7,988 nt of DNA from Flavobacteriales bacterium (GTDB taxonomy: Bacteria; Bacteroidota; Bacteroidia; Flavobacteriales; Flavobacteriaceae): contig WTIY01000154.1 in NCBI GenBank assembly GCA_011525065.1, forward strand, positions 1-7,988. The letters run 5' to 3'. Both the position numbers and the translations under genes were made by a program. The notes beneath the pieces are model-generated. The model did not search any database. It was not told the origin of the DNA and worked only from the letters and a program-made list of their open reading frames with translations. Numbering within the stretch: the first letter of the stretch is position 1; every line of letters begins with the position of its first letter. This document shows, piece after piece, positions 1 to 6,982 of the stretch.

Positions 1-2
1 GA

Positions 3-785
3 GGAGAAATACTTGGTATTGTAGGGGAGTCAGGTTCAGGAAAATCTACAATTGCAAACGCTATAATTAATTTAATTGATCCTCCTGGTGAGATTACAAG
101 TGGGTTGATAAAAATTGATGGAAATGAATTACAAAATAAAGAAGAGATTATTCAAAAGATCAGAGGAAAAAAAATTGGTTTTGTTTTTCAAGATCCACAA
201 ACATCATTAAATCCTCTTTTTAAAATTAAGGATCAACTCATTGAGACAATTCAAACACATTTACATTTATCGTATGATGATGCTCTTAAAAAATCGATAA
301 ACTTACTAAAGGAAGTTGGAATTGATAATTCAGAAAAGAGAATTGAAGACTATCCTCACCAATTTAGTGGAGGAATGCGCCAACGTGTTGTAATTGCACT
401 TGCAATTAGTTGTGAGCCTGATCTTATAATAGCTGATGAACCTACAACAGCTTTAGATGTCAGTATTCAATTTCAGATATTAGAATTACTAAAAGACTTA
501 ACAAAAAAAAGAAATTTAGGAGTAATTATAATAACCCATGATATGGGTGTTATTGCAGAAACAACGAACAAAGTAATTGTAATGCGTCATGGTCTTATTG
601 TGGAACAAGGAAATACAAAGGACTTACTTACTAATCCGCAATCAACTGAAGCTCGAAGTCTTGTTATTTCAGTGCCACCAACCAATAAAAAAATTGATAG
701 GTTCAAATTAATTAGTCCTGAAGGAAAAGAAATTACTTCAACCTCATCAAATTTAACAAAAAAAATAATTAAAACTTTAGCCTGA
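3..785 (+). CDS. Peptide-type ABC transporter ATP-binding protein (DppD/OppD-like), 5'-truncated
   Basis: ATPase subunit expected to power an inner-membrane dipeptide/oligopeptide (or related solute) importer. The frame is open from base 3, and the true start lies roughly 30 residues upstream of the window, so the internal TTG at 105 is not the start. Visible in order, counting from base 3: Walker A GESGSGKS (residues 8-15), Q-loop FVFQDPQTSLNP (Gln63), ABC signature SGGMRQR (122-128), Walker B LIIADEP with catalytic Glu (141-147), D-loop ALDV, and H-loop His179 in IITHDMG. The QDPQTSLNP and FSGGMRQR spellings are typical of the Dpp/Opp branch. A short oligo_HPY-like tail follows (NPQSTEARSL then VPPTNKKIDRF), but the usual HPYTK is not conserved. 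The gene is very AT-rich, unlike everything downstream. Its last ~25 residues are low-complexity K/S/T/I, and its stop overlaps the next start, so the C-terminus may be an artefact of a join. In some relatives a second ATPase domain follows this linker. The family call is secure; the end is not. Confidence 0.9.
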   Translation, partial: GEILGIVGESGSGKSTIANAIINLIDPPGEITSGLIKIDGNELQNKEEIIQKIRGKKIGFVFQDPQTSLNPLFKIKDQLIETIQTHLHLSYDDALKKSINLLKEVGIDNSEKRIEDYPHQFSGGMRQRVVIALAISCEPDLIIADEPTTALDVSIQFQILELLKDLTKKRNLGVIIITHDMGVIAETTNKVIVMRHGLIVEQGNTKDLLTNPQSTEARSLVISVPPTNKKIDRFKLISPEGKEITSTSSNLTKKIIKTLA

Positions 786-800
786 TGAGAAACATCATTA
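700..800. other. Abrupt composition boundary, possible chimeric join
   Basis: The line at 721-780 contains 12 G/C of 60 and 481-540 contains 13 of 60. The lines at 781-840 and 841-900 contain 27 and 28 of 60, and 1141-1200 contains 32. Codon use changes from AT-ending to mixed at the same place, and the inferred lineage changes from proteobacterial-type transporter to Bacteroidota secretion gene. There is no intergenic space: the stop TGA (783-785) shares its A with the ATG at 785. The exact break cannot be placed better than about 700-785, because the AT-rich stretch before the ATG could also be a native flavobacterial leader. A chimeric assembly or amplification join is the simplest reading. 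A transfer boundary or a real ATGA-type overlap is less likely. Confidence 0.55.
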
Positions 801-2401
801 TTTATACCGCCATGCTTTGGGCCATTATCGCTCAAGCCCAATGGACCTCAGATACAGAGGTCAATACCTTGGTAGTGGATCAGACAAGCTCTGACATGAA
901 GGCCATTGGGGCTTCTGACGGGTCTACTTATGTGGTCTTTTGGCAAAGTGTAGGTGCGCCGCAAAACTACGAGCTCCGTCTTCAAGTTCTGAATCCAATG
1001 GGTGAGCAAATGCTTGGCCCAGAGGGGGTTTTGGTCAGTGATGATTTGCCCATGAGCACTTATACTGTACTGTGGAATGTGGTGGTGGATCAGGAAGATA
1101 ATTTGTATATCGGTGCCACTGGAACCGGCGGTGGTGACCCGGCATTTGTCTTTAAGATGGACCTTGAAGGCAATCGACTGTGGGGGCCTACGGGGCTTTC
1201 TGTGGGAAGTGGTAATGTGGTTAGAGTGTTACCGCTGAGCCAAGGTGGTGCTGTGGTCTCTTGGTGGAGCGCGACAGGGGTAGCGCAAATACAAAAGTTT
1301 GACAACAACGGCCAAGCGGTTTGGGCCAGTTCTAAACCTGTGGTATTGGGCTCAAGCAATACTGTGGTCGGCAATCTATTTGAACTCAGTTCAGGGGACC
1401 TGCTGGTTGTTTTTCATCAAACCCTGACCGGCATCAATTCCTTTTTGCATGCACAGAGATTTGACGTAAATGGCGATCCTGTTTGGGCAGCCCCGATCCA
1501 AATCAGCAATGAGGCCACGGCCTTCAATCGAGATTATTCAGGGATGTTAATCCAGGACAAGGTTTATATGGGGTATTATGCCTCTGCAGGCACCCGATTT
1601 GATACCTATCTACAGTGTATCGAGTCTGATGGCACACTTCCTTGGGGGATTAATGGATCTTCCTTTGATACCACCCAGTCCTTCTACGAAATGGGGCCGC
1701 ATATGGGTTACAAAAGTGGTGCTGAGCAGATTTGGATGAGCAGTACCTACACCAATACGTCTCAAAGCACAAAGGGAACCTACCTTCAAAAATTCGATCT
1801 TTTGACCGGTCAGAGAATGTTAGGGGATGGCGCCTATGAGCTCTATTCTGTGGGTTCTGAGTTCGTTCCTGTGGGCGGATTGAATGTCATGGATCAGGGT
1901 CCTTTACTGCTCATAAAGCGTGGTGTCGATAATGGCGCATCGCCCACGACCTTGGGGGCCACTTATCTCGATGAAAATGCCCAACCCATTTGGCCAGAGG
2001 GATTAAGAGATGTAGCGACCTTTCAAGCGAATAAAAGCAGAATTCAATTGACAGAGGCGGTTAACAACCAAAGCGTTTCTGTGTTTGTCGAACAAAAATC
2101 AGGTTCCCCAAAAATTTACGCACAAAATATTGTCGATGGTCAGGTTATGGGATTCAGTGAGCATGGAGCGCCCATTTCATTGACTTTTATCAGTCCGTTC
2201 TGTCAAAGACTGCACGTCCAGAGCAGTGACCCAGAGATTGAATTTGAAATTTTTGATGTTCGCGGAGGATTGATGCTGCCCAGAAGTTCTATAGAGGCCC
2301 TCGAAAGTTTTTCATTTGAGACCTGGCCTGTGGGGCTTTATGTACTTCGGGCCACAAACAGTAGTGGGGCAGATCGCCTATACCGCTTGATCAAAAAATA
2401 A
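785..2401 (+). CDS. Secreted repeat protein with C-terminal T9SS type A sorting domain
   Basis: A 538-residue protein predicted to cross the inner membrane by Sec and the outer membrane by the type IX secretion system, ending up secreted or attached to the cell surface. Residues 1-18 form a signal peptide (Arg2, hydrophobic core IIIYTAMLWAII, cleavage after AQA, next residue Gln19), which supports the ATG at 785. Residues ~66-466 carry about eight degenerate copies of a unit resembling 'lQ.fD.nG..lWg..g..v', 46-59 residues apart, as in Bacteroidota beta-propeller-like proteins. Residues ~470-538 match the type A sorting domain: a strand with FEIFDVRGG (487-495), then WPVGLYVLRA (514-523), and a basic end RLYRLIKK. 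No catalytic motif or ligand site is visible, so adhesion or binding is only a guess. No obvious Shine-Dalgarno precedes the start; flavobacteria often lack one. It converges with the lipoprotein gene on the other strand. The upstream context is suspect because of the composition break at its start codon. Confidence 0.88.
   Translation: MRNIIIYTAMLWAIIAQAQWTSDTEVNTLVVDQTSSDMKAIGASDGSTYVVFWQSVGAPQNYELRLQVLNPMGEQMLGPEGVLVSDDLPMSTYTVLWNVVVDQEDNLYIGATGTGGGDPAFVFKMDLEGNRLWGPTGLSVGSGNVVRVLPLSQGGAVVSWWSATGVAQIQKFDNNGQAVWASSKPVVLGSSNTVVGNLFELSSGDLLVVFHQTLTGINSFLHAQRFDVNGDPVWAAPIQISNEATAFNRDYSGMLIQDKVYMGYYASAGTRFDTYLQCIESDGTLPWGINGSSFDTTQSFYEMGPHMGYKSGAEQIWMSSTYTNTSQSTKGTYLQKFDLLTGQRMLGDGAYELYSVGSEFVPVGGLNVMDQGPLLLIKRGVDNGASPTTLGATYLDENAQPIWPEGLRDVATFQANKSRIQLTEAVNNQSVSVFVEQKSGSPKIYAQNIVDGQVMGFSEHGAPISLTFISPFCQRLHVQSSDPEIEFEIFDVRGGLMLPRSSIEALESFSFETWPVGLYVLRATNSSGADRLYRLIKK
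980..2182 (+). repeat. Eight degenerate ~46-59 residue protein repeats (propeller-like)
   Basis: Within the secreted protein starting at 785, copies begin near residues 66 (LQVLNPMGEQML), 123 (FKMDLEGNRLW), 169 (IQKFDNNGQAVW), 223 (AQRFDVNGDPVW), 276 (LQCIESDGTLPW), 334 (LQKFDLLTGQRML), 393 (ATYLDENAQPIW) and 445 (YAQNIVDGQVMG). The spacings are 57, 46, 54, 53, 58, 59 and 52 residues, a plausible blade length. The similarity is at protein level only; the DNA copies have diverged well beyond simple tandem duplication. A seven- or eight-bladed beta-propeller fits, but a propeller is inferred from periodicity and not proven. Confidence 0.5.
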
Positions 2402-2445
2402 TCTGTGGCCTACGGTGGTCCTCACCAATGGGTCGTCCGGGTGGT
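2402..2445. other. Convergent intergenic gap, no clear terminator
   Basis: These 44 bases separate the stop of the T9SS-sorted protein gene (TAA, ending 2401) from the stop of the lipoprotein gene (TAG on the minus strand, 2446-2448). The only structure seen is a 4-bp inverted repeat, GGTG at 2414-2417 with CACC at 2423-2426, and a direct repeat GGTGGTC at 2414-2420 and 2440-2446. There is no T-tract on either strand, so a strong intrinsic terminator is not supported. Confidence 0.4.
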
Positions 2446-2985
2446 CTACTGTTCTTCGCCAGGAGGATAGGCGGCTAAGATTTCGTCTACGATTTTTTGA
2501 ATGCGAGCCACTTTTTTCTCCACATTATCGCGGGGGTATAGCCTGGCACTTCCTTTACCCTGCCAAACCAGCTGATTGTTTTGGGCATCGACTAAGTTTA
2601 TATACAATTGTCCTTCGGTTCTGGCATAAACACTTGGACCAAAGAATCCTCCATTGAACCAAGGGGACCATCCCCAGCCCCAACCCCAATTGAAGTTGTT
2701 CTGAAAGACATCCACTTGTTTTTCCTCCTTAGTAAAAACGTGCACCAGCAGGCTAGCCTGCTTTGATTTGGTCATGCCTTTGGCGCTGAGATTTTTGTCT
2801 ATCGCGTGAAGGATACGCTTTTTATCCAAATCACTGATCTCCATTTTGTCCACAGATGGCTTAAAAAAGGCATAGGTTTGATATGATTCGAATGAGGCAC
2901 TGGTGTCGTAATCTACCGCCACCCGAACGGTATTGCACCCCGTGAGTAGGAGACTCAAACCGAGAAATAGTACGTTTAGTTTCAT
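2446..2985 (-). CDS. DUF4136-family lipoprotein
   Basis: A 179-residue predicted lipoprotein of unknown function, probably anchored in the outer membrane facing the periplasm. Residues 1-16 are a lipoprotein signal peptide, and the lipobox LTGC places the lipidated cysteine at 17, which fixes the start at the ATG on 2985. The mature part shows the DUF4136 pattern: an early strand with VAVDYDTSASFESYQTYAF (22-40), a helix DKKRILHAIDKNLSAKGM (54-71), a strand ASLLVHVF (77-84), then an aromatic-glycine loop NWGWGWGWSPWFNGG (99-113), and a closing block GQLYINLVDAQNNQLVWQG (125-143) with RLYPRD (148-153). Such W/G/Y-rich loops are usual in this family. The gene starts 11 bases after the hutU stop, so it is probably the last gene of the same transcript. 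It has no evident biochemical link to histidine breakdown. The family assignment is confident from the overall pattern; the function is unknown. Confidence 0.88.
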   Translation of the reverse strand: MKLNVLFLGLSLLLTGCNTVRVAVDYDTSASFESYQTYAFFKPSVDKMEISDLDKKRILHAIDKNLSAKGMTKSKQASLLVHVFTKEEKQVDVFQNNFNWGWGWGWSPWFNGGFFGPSVYARTEGQLYINLVDAQNNQLVWQGKGSARLYPRDNVEKKVARIQKIVDEILAAYPPGEEQ

Positions 2986-2996
2986 AAGATTAAGTG

Positions 2997-4979
2997 TTAA
3001 TCGAAGAGTTGATCATTGACAAAATTCGGCAGGGTTACTTTTAAATTGGGTTCTTGCGCCATGGCTCTTTTTATGGCAAATACGGCTTCATGGTTTCTGG
3101 CCCAACTTCGCCTTGCGATGCCGTTATTTACGTCCCAAAACAACATTGAACTCAATTTATGTTCTGCTTCCTTACTCCCATCAAGAACCATACCGAAACC
3201 GCCGTTCATGACTTCACCCCAGCCGACCCCACCGCCATTGTGAATGCTTACCCAAGTTGCGCCTCTAAACGCATCACCGATGACATTTTGCACCGCCATA
3301 TCGGCCGTAAAGCGACTCCCGTCGTAAATGTTTGAGGTCTCTCGATAGGGGGAATCTGTCCCTGAGACGTCGTGATGATCACGACCCAAAATGACGGGAC
3401 CGATTTCACCGTCTTTGATGGCTTGATTAAATGCGCGAGCAATGGCAACGCGACCATCGCTGTCGGCATACAGGATTCTGGCTTGCGATCCGACCACAAG
3501 TTCGTTATCCTGTGCGCCCTTAATCCATTGAATGTTGTCGGCCATCTGTTGTTTGATCTCTTCAGGAGCTTGTTCCATGAGCTGCTCAAGGACCGCACAT
3601 GCGATCTGATCTGTTCTTTCTAGATCTTTAGGTTTGCCTGAGGCACACACCCATCGAAAGGGCCCAAATCCGTAATCGAAACACATGGGTCCCATGATGT
3701 CTTGCACGTAACTGGGGTATTTGAATTCTTCTTGACTTCCAGTTTTAAGCACATCACCGCCTGCTCGAGAGGCCTCGAGTAAAAAGGCGTTGCCATAGTC
3801 AAAGAAATACGTGCCTTGAGCCGTGTGTCTGTTGATGACTGCTGCGTGTCGTACGAGACTTTTTTGTACATGAATCTTAAATTCAGCGGGATCGTTGGCC
3901 ATCATTTCGTTAGCCTGCTCAAAACTGAGGCTTACCGGGTAATAACCCCCAGCCCATGGATTGTGAAGCGAAGTTTGATCACTTCCCAAATCGACTTTGA
4001 GATTTACTTTTTCAAAATGTTCCCAAACCAGGACGATGTTGCCGTGATAGGCCAAAGAGATGGACTGGTTTTCAGTTAGGGCCCATCTTACCTTTTTGGT
4101 TAATGATTCCAGGTCGTCAAAAACTTCATCGACCCAGCCTTGACGATGTCTGGTGTCAATGGCTTTTTTATTGACTTCAGCACACACGGTTACACAGCCC
4201 GCTATATTCCCGGCTTTGGGTTGTGCCCCGCTCATGCCTCCTAACCCAGAGGTTACAAAAAGTCCGCCCCGCGGGGACCTGCCAAGTCGCCTAAAGGCGT
4301 TCAAAACGGTAATGGTGGTGCCGTGCACAATGCCTTGAGGCCCAATGTACATGTAACTTCCAGCAGTCATTTGACCGTATTGGGTTACGCCTAAGGCATT
4401 GAATCGTTCCCAATCATCGGGTTTTGAATAGTTCGGAATCATCATGCCATTGGTTACAACCACGCGAGGTGCCCCAGAATGAGATGGGAATAAACCCATG
4501 GGATGACCACTGTACATGACCAAGGTTTGCTCGTCGCTCATTTGGGATAAATATTGCATGGTCAGGCGATATTGTGCCCAATTTTGAAATACTGCCCCAT
4601 TACCACCGTAGGTTATGAGTTCATGAGGGTGCTGGGCAACGGCATGATCTAAGTTATTTTGAATCATGAGCATGATCGCTTTGGCCTGCATGCTTTGTCC
4701 TGGGTAATCCTCTAGGGGACGAGCGTAAATTTTATGTTCAGGACGGAAACGGTACATGTAAATACGACCGTAGTCGTAAAGTTCTTTTTTAAACTCAGGC
4801 ATCAAGACTTTATGGTGTTGCGGCTCGAAATAACGCAGTGCGTTTCGCAAGGCCAATTCCTCTTGCTCAGCACTTAAAATGGCCTTGCGCTTCGGGGCGT
4901 GATTCACATTGGAATCAAATGGTTTTGGGTCGGGTAATGATTGAGGAATACCGGCCAGAATTTCTTCTTGAAACGTCAT
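2997..4979 (-). CDS. hutU: Urocanate hydratase (urocanase), long UROC1-like form
   Basis: Cytoplasmic NAD+-dependent enzyme that converts urocanate to 4-imidazolone-5-propionate, step two of histidine degradation. The 660 residues contain the urocanase landmarks in order: YGGNGAVFQNW (124-134, NAD-site glycines), YGQMTAGSYMYIGPQGI (201-217), TSGLGGMSGAQ (243-253), SDQTSLHNP (333-341), FGPFRWVCASG (438-448), GRDHHDVSGTDSPYRET (532-548) and HNGGGVGWG (580-588). It is about 100 residues longer than the ~555-residue Bacillus/Pseudomonas enzymes. The extra N-terminal part (ALRNALRYF, MYRF) resembles vertebrate UROC1, as recalled from memory. In the region equivalent to the bacterial FQGLPxRICW signature it reads VVGSQARILY (495-504), so Leu503 replaces the cysteine usually numbered 410. 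I recall the same substitution in UROC1, so this is a clade trait and not damage. The start at 4979 gives the expected N-terminus. It sits 13 bases after the DUF5522 gene and 11 bases before the lipoprotein gene. No other hut gene is in the window. Confidence 0.97.
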   Translation of the reverse strand: MTFQEEILAGIPQSLPDPKPFDSNVNHAPKRKAILSAEQEELALRNALRYFEPQHHKVLMPEFKKELYDYGRIYMYRFRPEHKIYARPLEDYPGQSMQAKAIMLMIQNNLDHAVAQHPHELITYGGNGAVFQNWAQYRLTMQYLSQMSDEQTLVMYSGHPMGLFPSHSGAPRVVVTNGMMIPNYSKPDDWERFNALGVTQYGQMTAGSYMYIGPQGIVHGTTITVLNAFRRLGRSPRGGLFVTSGLGGMSGAQPKAGNIAGCVTVCAEVNKKAIDTRHRQGWVDEVFDDLESLTKKVRWALTENQSISLAYHGNIVLVWEHFEKVNLKVDLGSDQTSLHNPWAGGYYPVSLSFEQANEMMANDPAEFKIHVQKSLVRHAAVINRHTAQGTYFFDYGNAFLLEASRAGGDVLKTGSQEEFKYPSYVQDIMGPMCFDYGFGPFRWVCASGKPKDLERTDQIACAVLEQLMEQAPEEIKQQMADNIQWIKGAQDNELVVGSQARILYADSDGRVAIARAFNQAIKDGEIGPVILGRDHHDVSGTDSPYRETSNIYDGSRFTADMAVQNVIGDAFRGATWVSIHNGGGVGWGEVMNGGFGMVLDGSKEAEHKLSSMLFWDVNNGIARRSWARNHEAVFAIKRAMAQEPNLKVTLPNFVNDQLFD

Positions 4980-4992
4980 GAGATCACAGGGT

Positions 4993-5154
4993 TTAGTGGT
5001 TTGATGATTTTCCTTTATATGGGCAATGTCGGCAATTGCTGTCGCAACAATAGCCGCGTTTAAGGTGGTATTGCTCGGTAAAACATCGATAACCCTCCGG
5101 AGTCAAATAGAAATCTCCTTCTTCGAGAGCGATCTGCTTTTTAGGAAAATGCAT
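4993..5154 (-). CDS. Small cysteine-rich DUF5522 protein (53 aa)
   Basis: A 53-residue protein that is easy to miss because of its size. It begins MHFPKKQIALEEGDFYLTPE and continues with GYRCFTEQYHLKRG (21-34) and then the cluster YCCDSNCRHCPYK (35-47). The 'G[YF]..FTE.YHL.RGYCC...CRHCPY' pattern is the signature of DUF5522, a family of unknown function in Bacteroidota with related sequences in eukaryotes (from memory). The cysteines C36, C37, C41 and C44 (CC-x3-C-x2-C), with His43, could bind zinc or an iron-sulfur centre; that is an inference. There is no signal peptide, so it should be cytoplasmic. The ATG at 5154 is preferred. An in-frame GTG at 5169 is possible, and an upstream stop at 5179-5181 bounds the frame. 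The stop TAA (4993-4995) is 13 bases before the hutU start, suggesting co-transcription. An 83-base gap separates it from the secreted-protein cluster upstream. Confidence 0.85.
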   Translation of the reverse strand: MHFPKKQIALEEGDFYLTPEGYRCFTEQYHLKRGYCCDSNCRHCPYKGKSSNH

Positions 5155-5237
5155 GGGTAAAAATACCACTTTCGGCCGTCAAAGTAAAATTGAAATGCGG
5201 CCAATACTCGCGACTAACTGGGAATTAAAAATTCGGA
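5155..5237 (-). other. 83-base gap between the secreted-protein cluster and DUF5522-hutU
   Basis: This is the only gap above 13 bases inside the minus-strand run, so it is where an internal promoter or terminator would sit. It contains an AT-only inverted repeat GAATT-AAA-AATTC (5222-5234) just after the stop of the secreted-protein gene, and a short GGTA-TTTT-TACC palindrome (5156-5167) two bases before the DUF5522 start. Neither has a convincing stem or T-tract. A TACTTTG string resembles the flavobacterial -7 element TAnnTTTG, but no properly spaced TTG was found. Whether hutU shares the upstream transcript is therefore open. Confidence 0.35.
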
Positions 5238-6149
5238 CTAGTTACCCAAAAATTCAAATTCTACGCTGCATGGTAGGTCATGACCAATGTGTCCCATACC
5301 ATCCCCAGAAGCCCCAGAATTTTGAAATACTGCATCGCCAGTAACGGCTTTGTGTCTAAGCGTCAGGGTATATGGAGCCCCTGCGATGAGCGGTTTGTAA
5401 TAAACCAGGGTGGCGTAATGAGGCACGTTGTAGCTTTCTATTGCGGTTGCTTCGTAATCACTTTCAGCGGCATAGGCATGGGTGTAAGACCAGCCCTGAG
5501 CGTAGTCATAAGTCGTGGATTCAGGATCGATCAATATACGTCCGTTCTCTTCTAATTTGAAAAAGAATGCGCCTTCGGTGGTGCTCAACGAGATATAACT
5601 TTCGTTACCTGTTGTAAAATCTTCGATTTTTCCTGCACCAAAATTAGTTTTAACCTCAATTCGGTAGACACCACTGTATTTTGGGGTAAAAACTTCCCTA
5701 TTCAGACCGTCTATGTTATTGGCTGTACTGAAGTTCAGGGACCCCGGTTCAATAGGCGCTCTTTGACAGCCCGCAGTTTGCTCGAATAACTGATAGTCTT
5801 CTCTACTGAATTGGGCTTGCCAAGAGGTTCCATCAAAGGTGTAAACGCCCACTTGAACGTCATTGCTTCCTAGGGTGCTATTGTTGGTATTGAACACTGT
5901 TGTACCAGCGGCAAGGCCCCCGCCATTTGGGTTAATTACAGTACTGATGTCTTGTGTGCTGGTCAATGCCACGCGTGGAAACAAAAGGCCTGAGCTGGTG
6001 CTGCTGACATCGATGGCGCCCTCTGGACTTGTTGTTCCAATACCAATTTGCGCTAGGGTTTTTTGCCCTGTGGATAAACTCATCATCCCCACAAGTAAAA
6101 GTCCTTGGATGAATGTCAATGGGTGAATTAATGGGTTTGCTTTGGTCAT
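5238..6149 (-). CDS. Secreted protein, third of three tandem paralogues (303 aa)
   Basis: Exported protein of unknown function. The ATG at 6149 is chosen because it lies 2 bases after the previous gene's stop and gives a signal peptide: a positively charged start MTKANPLIHP, hydrophobic core FIQGLLLVGMMSL, and cleavage before QIGIG near residue 34. A longer frame back to 6185 would overlap the upstream gene by 34 bases. The mature protein opens with QIGIGTTSPEGAIDVSSTSS (34-53), then LLFPRVALTST (55-65), NPNGGGLAAGTTVFNT (73-88), GVYTFDGTSWQAQF (101-114), VFTPKYSGVYRIEVKTNFGAG (153-173 region) and a last strand DLPCSVEFEF (291-300). These blocks align one to one with the two upstream proteins. 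It has an extra cysteine (128) and a longer Y/A-rich middle (about 213-250) that the paralogues lack. No T9SS sorting domain, lipobox or transmembrane segment is seen. The central strand pattern recalls C1q/TNF-like jelly rolls, which is only a structural guess. Confidence 0.85.
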   Translation of the reverse strand: MTKANPLIHPLTFIQGLLLVGMMSLSTGQKTLAQIGIGTTSPEGAIDVSSTSSGLLFPRVALTSTQDISTVINPNGGGLAAGTTVFNTNNSTLGSNDVQVGVYTFDGTSWQAQFSREDYQLFEQTAGCQRAPIEPGSLNFSTANNIDGLNREVFTPKYSGVYRIEVKTNFGAGKIEDFTTGNESYISLSTTEGAFFFKLEENGRILIDPESTTYDYAQGWSYTHAYAAESDYEATAIESYNVPHYATLVYYKPLIAGAPYTLTLRHKAVTGDAVFQNSGASGDGMGHIGHDLPCSVEFEFLGN

Positions 6150-6151
6150 GA

Positions 6152-6979
6152 TTATTCGTTTACATATGAGATTTCTACCACACAACCTAAGTCGCCATTC
6201 AGGTCAATATGTCCACCGCCCTCTGTGGAAAGGCCGCCGTCAGAAATAAATCCAGGAGCGATCAGTTGCTCAAAGGTTATTCCGAAGTCGTAGTTGTTAC
6301 CTGGGATTAGGGTCGTCTCTAAAAGGGTAAATTGAAGTTGATTGTAGGCATTGTCGTATTCTTTAAAGGTGCCGTTGTCAAAAAGTGAGTCATCGTTATT
6401 TCCAGAAAAGGACTTCAAGGGTACGGTATGATTTTGGCCGTTAAAACTGAACACAAAGTCGCCACCTTGAGCACCGAAATTGGCATGCTGATCATCGGGC
6501 TCTGCCGTTAGTGGGGTATCTATTTTCCCACCCCCAAAATGAAGACTGACCTTAATCTTATAGGTGCCGTAATACTGAGGTGTAAATGTCTTGCTTGTAA
6601 AACTAACCCCTTGTTGGCCCACACCGTAACCAGTGCTGAGATTGCTGTTCTGGAGATAAATTTTGTTATCTTTTTTATCGAACTGAGCCACCCACTCAGT
6701 TCCGTTCCATTGGTAAAGTCCGGGGTAGACGGCAGTGTCATCTGTGCCGCTATTCTTTGTGTTGTACACCATAGTGCCAAGGGCCAATGCCCCGCCGTCG
6801 GGATTGGTGATGCTGGCGGTATCCGTATTGATCAATTCTACTCTTGGATAAACAAAGCCCTGAGTCATTGAGACATCCAAAAGCCCCTGAGGATTGCTCG
6901 TGCCAATTCCAATCTGACTCCAGGCGGTGGACTGGATCAGACCGATAAAGACAATCAATATGGAATACTTGAGTTTCAT
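6152..6979 (-). CDS. Secreted protein, second of three tandem paralogues (275 aa)
   Basis: Exported protein of unknown function. Residues 1-21 form a signal peptide (MKLK, core YSILIVFIGLIQSTAW, mature start SQIGIG or QIGIG). Shared blocks follow: QIGIGTSNPQGLLDVSMTQG (22-41), YPRVELINTD (44-53), NPDGGALALGTMVYNT (59-74), GLYQWNGTEWVAQFDKKDNK (87-106), TFTPQYYGTYKIKVSLHFGG (131-150), GGDFVFSFNG (172-181), and the end HIDLNGDLGCVVEISYVNE (257-275) with Cys266. The gaps are 3 bases upstream and 2 bases downstream, so the three genes are almost certainly co-transcribed and probably translationally coupled. Identity to its neighbours appears low outside the shared blocks, implying old duplication. 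It has no T9SS sorting domain and no lipobox, so the route beyond the periplasm is unclear. The N-terminal block is widespread in Bacteroidota surface proteins, where it often precedes fibre-like or carbohydrate-related domains. The function is not recognised. Confidence 0.87.
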   Translation of the reverse strand: MKLKYSILIVFIGLIQSTAWSQIGIGTSNPQGLLDVSMTQGFVYPRVELINTDTASITNPDGGALALGTMVYNTKNSGTDDTAVYPGLYQWNGTEWVAQFDKKDNKIYLQNSNLSTGYGVGQQGVSFTSKTFTPQYYGTYKIKVSLHFGGGKIDTPLTAEPDDQHANFGAQGGDFVFSFNGQNHTVPLKSFSGNNDDSLFDNGTFKEYDNAYNQLQFTLLETTLIPGNNYDFGITFEQLIAPGFISDGGLSTEGGGHIDLNGDLGCVVEISYVNE

Positions 6980-6982
6980 CGA

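Noticed and set aside
105..785. Start of the ABC ATPase at the internal TTG (105)
   Set aside because: The frame is open back to base 3 and includes the Walker A motif GESGSGKS, so the gene begins before the window.
2415..2657. Plus-strand open frame of 80 codons
   Set aside because: It lies antisense to the 3' part of the DUF4136 lipoprotein gene, has no recognisable domain, and reads as a shadow of that gene.
3248..3598. Minus-strand frame of 116 codons and several plus-strand frames inside hutU
   Set aside because: All fall within the strongly conserved hutU coding sequence in other frames and show no family features.
2997..4979. Missing cysteine as a sign that hutU is inactive
   Set aside because: All other motifs are intact, the frame is full length, and the long eukaryote-like clade appears to share the substitution.
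5222..5234. GAATT-AAA-AATTC inverted repeat as a terminator
   Set aside because: The stem is short and nearly all A/T with no strong T-tract, too weak to call a terminator.
6150..6185. Longer start (6185) for the third secreted paralogue
   Set aside because: It would overlap the upstream gene by 34 bases and put a poor sequence before the signal peptide; the ATG at 6149 has a 2-base gap and a good signal peptide.
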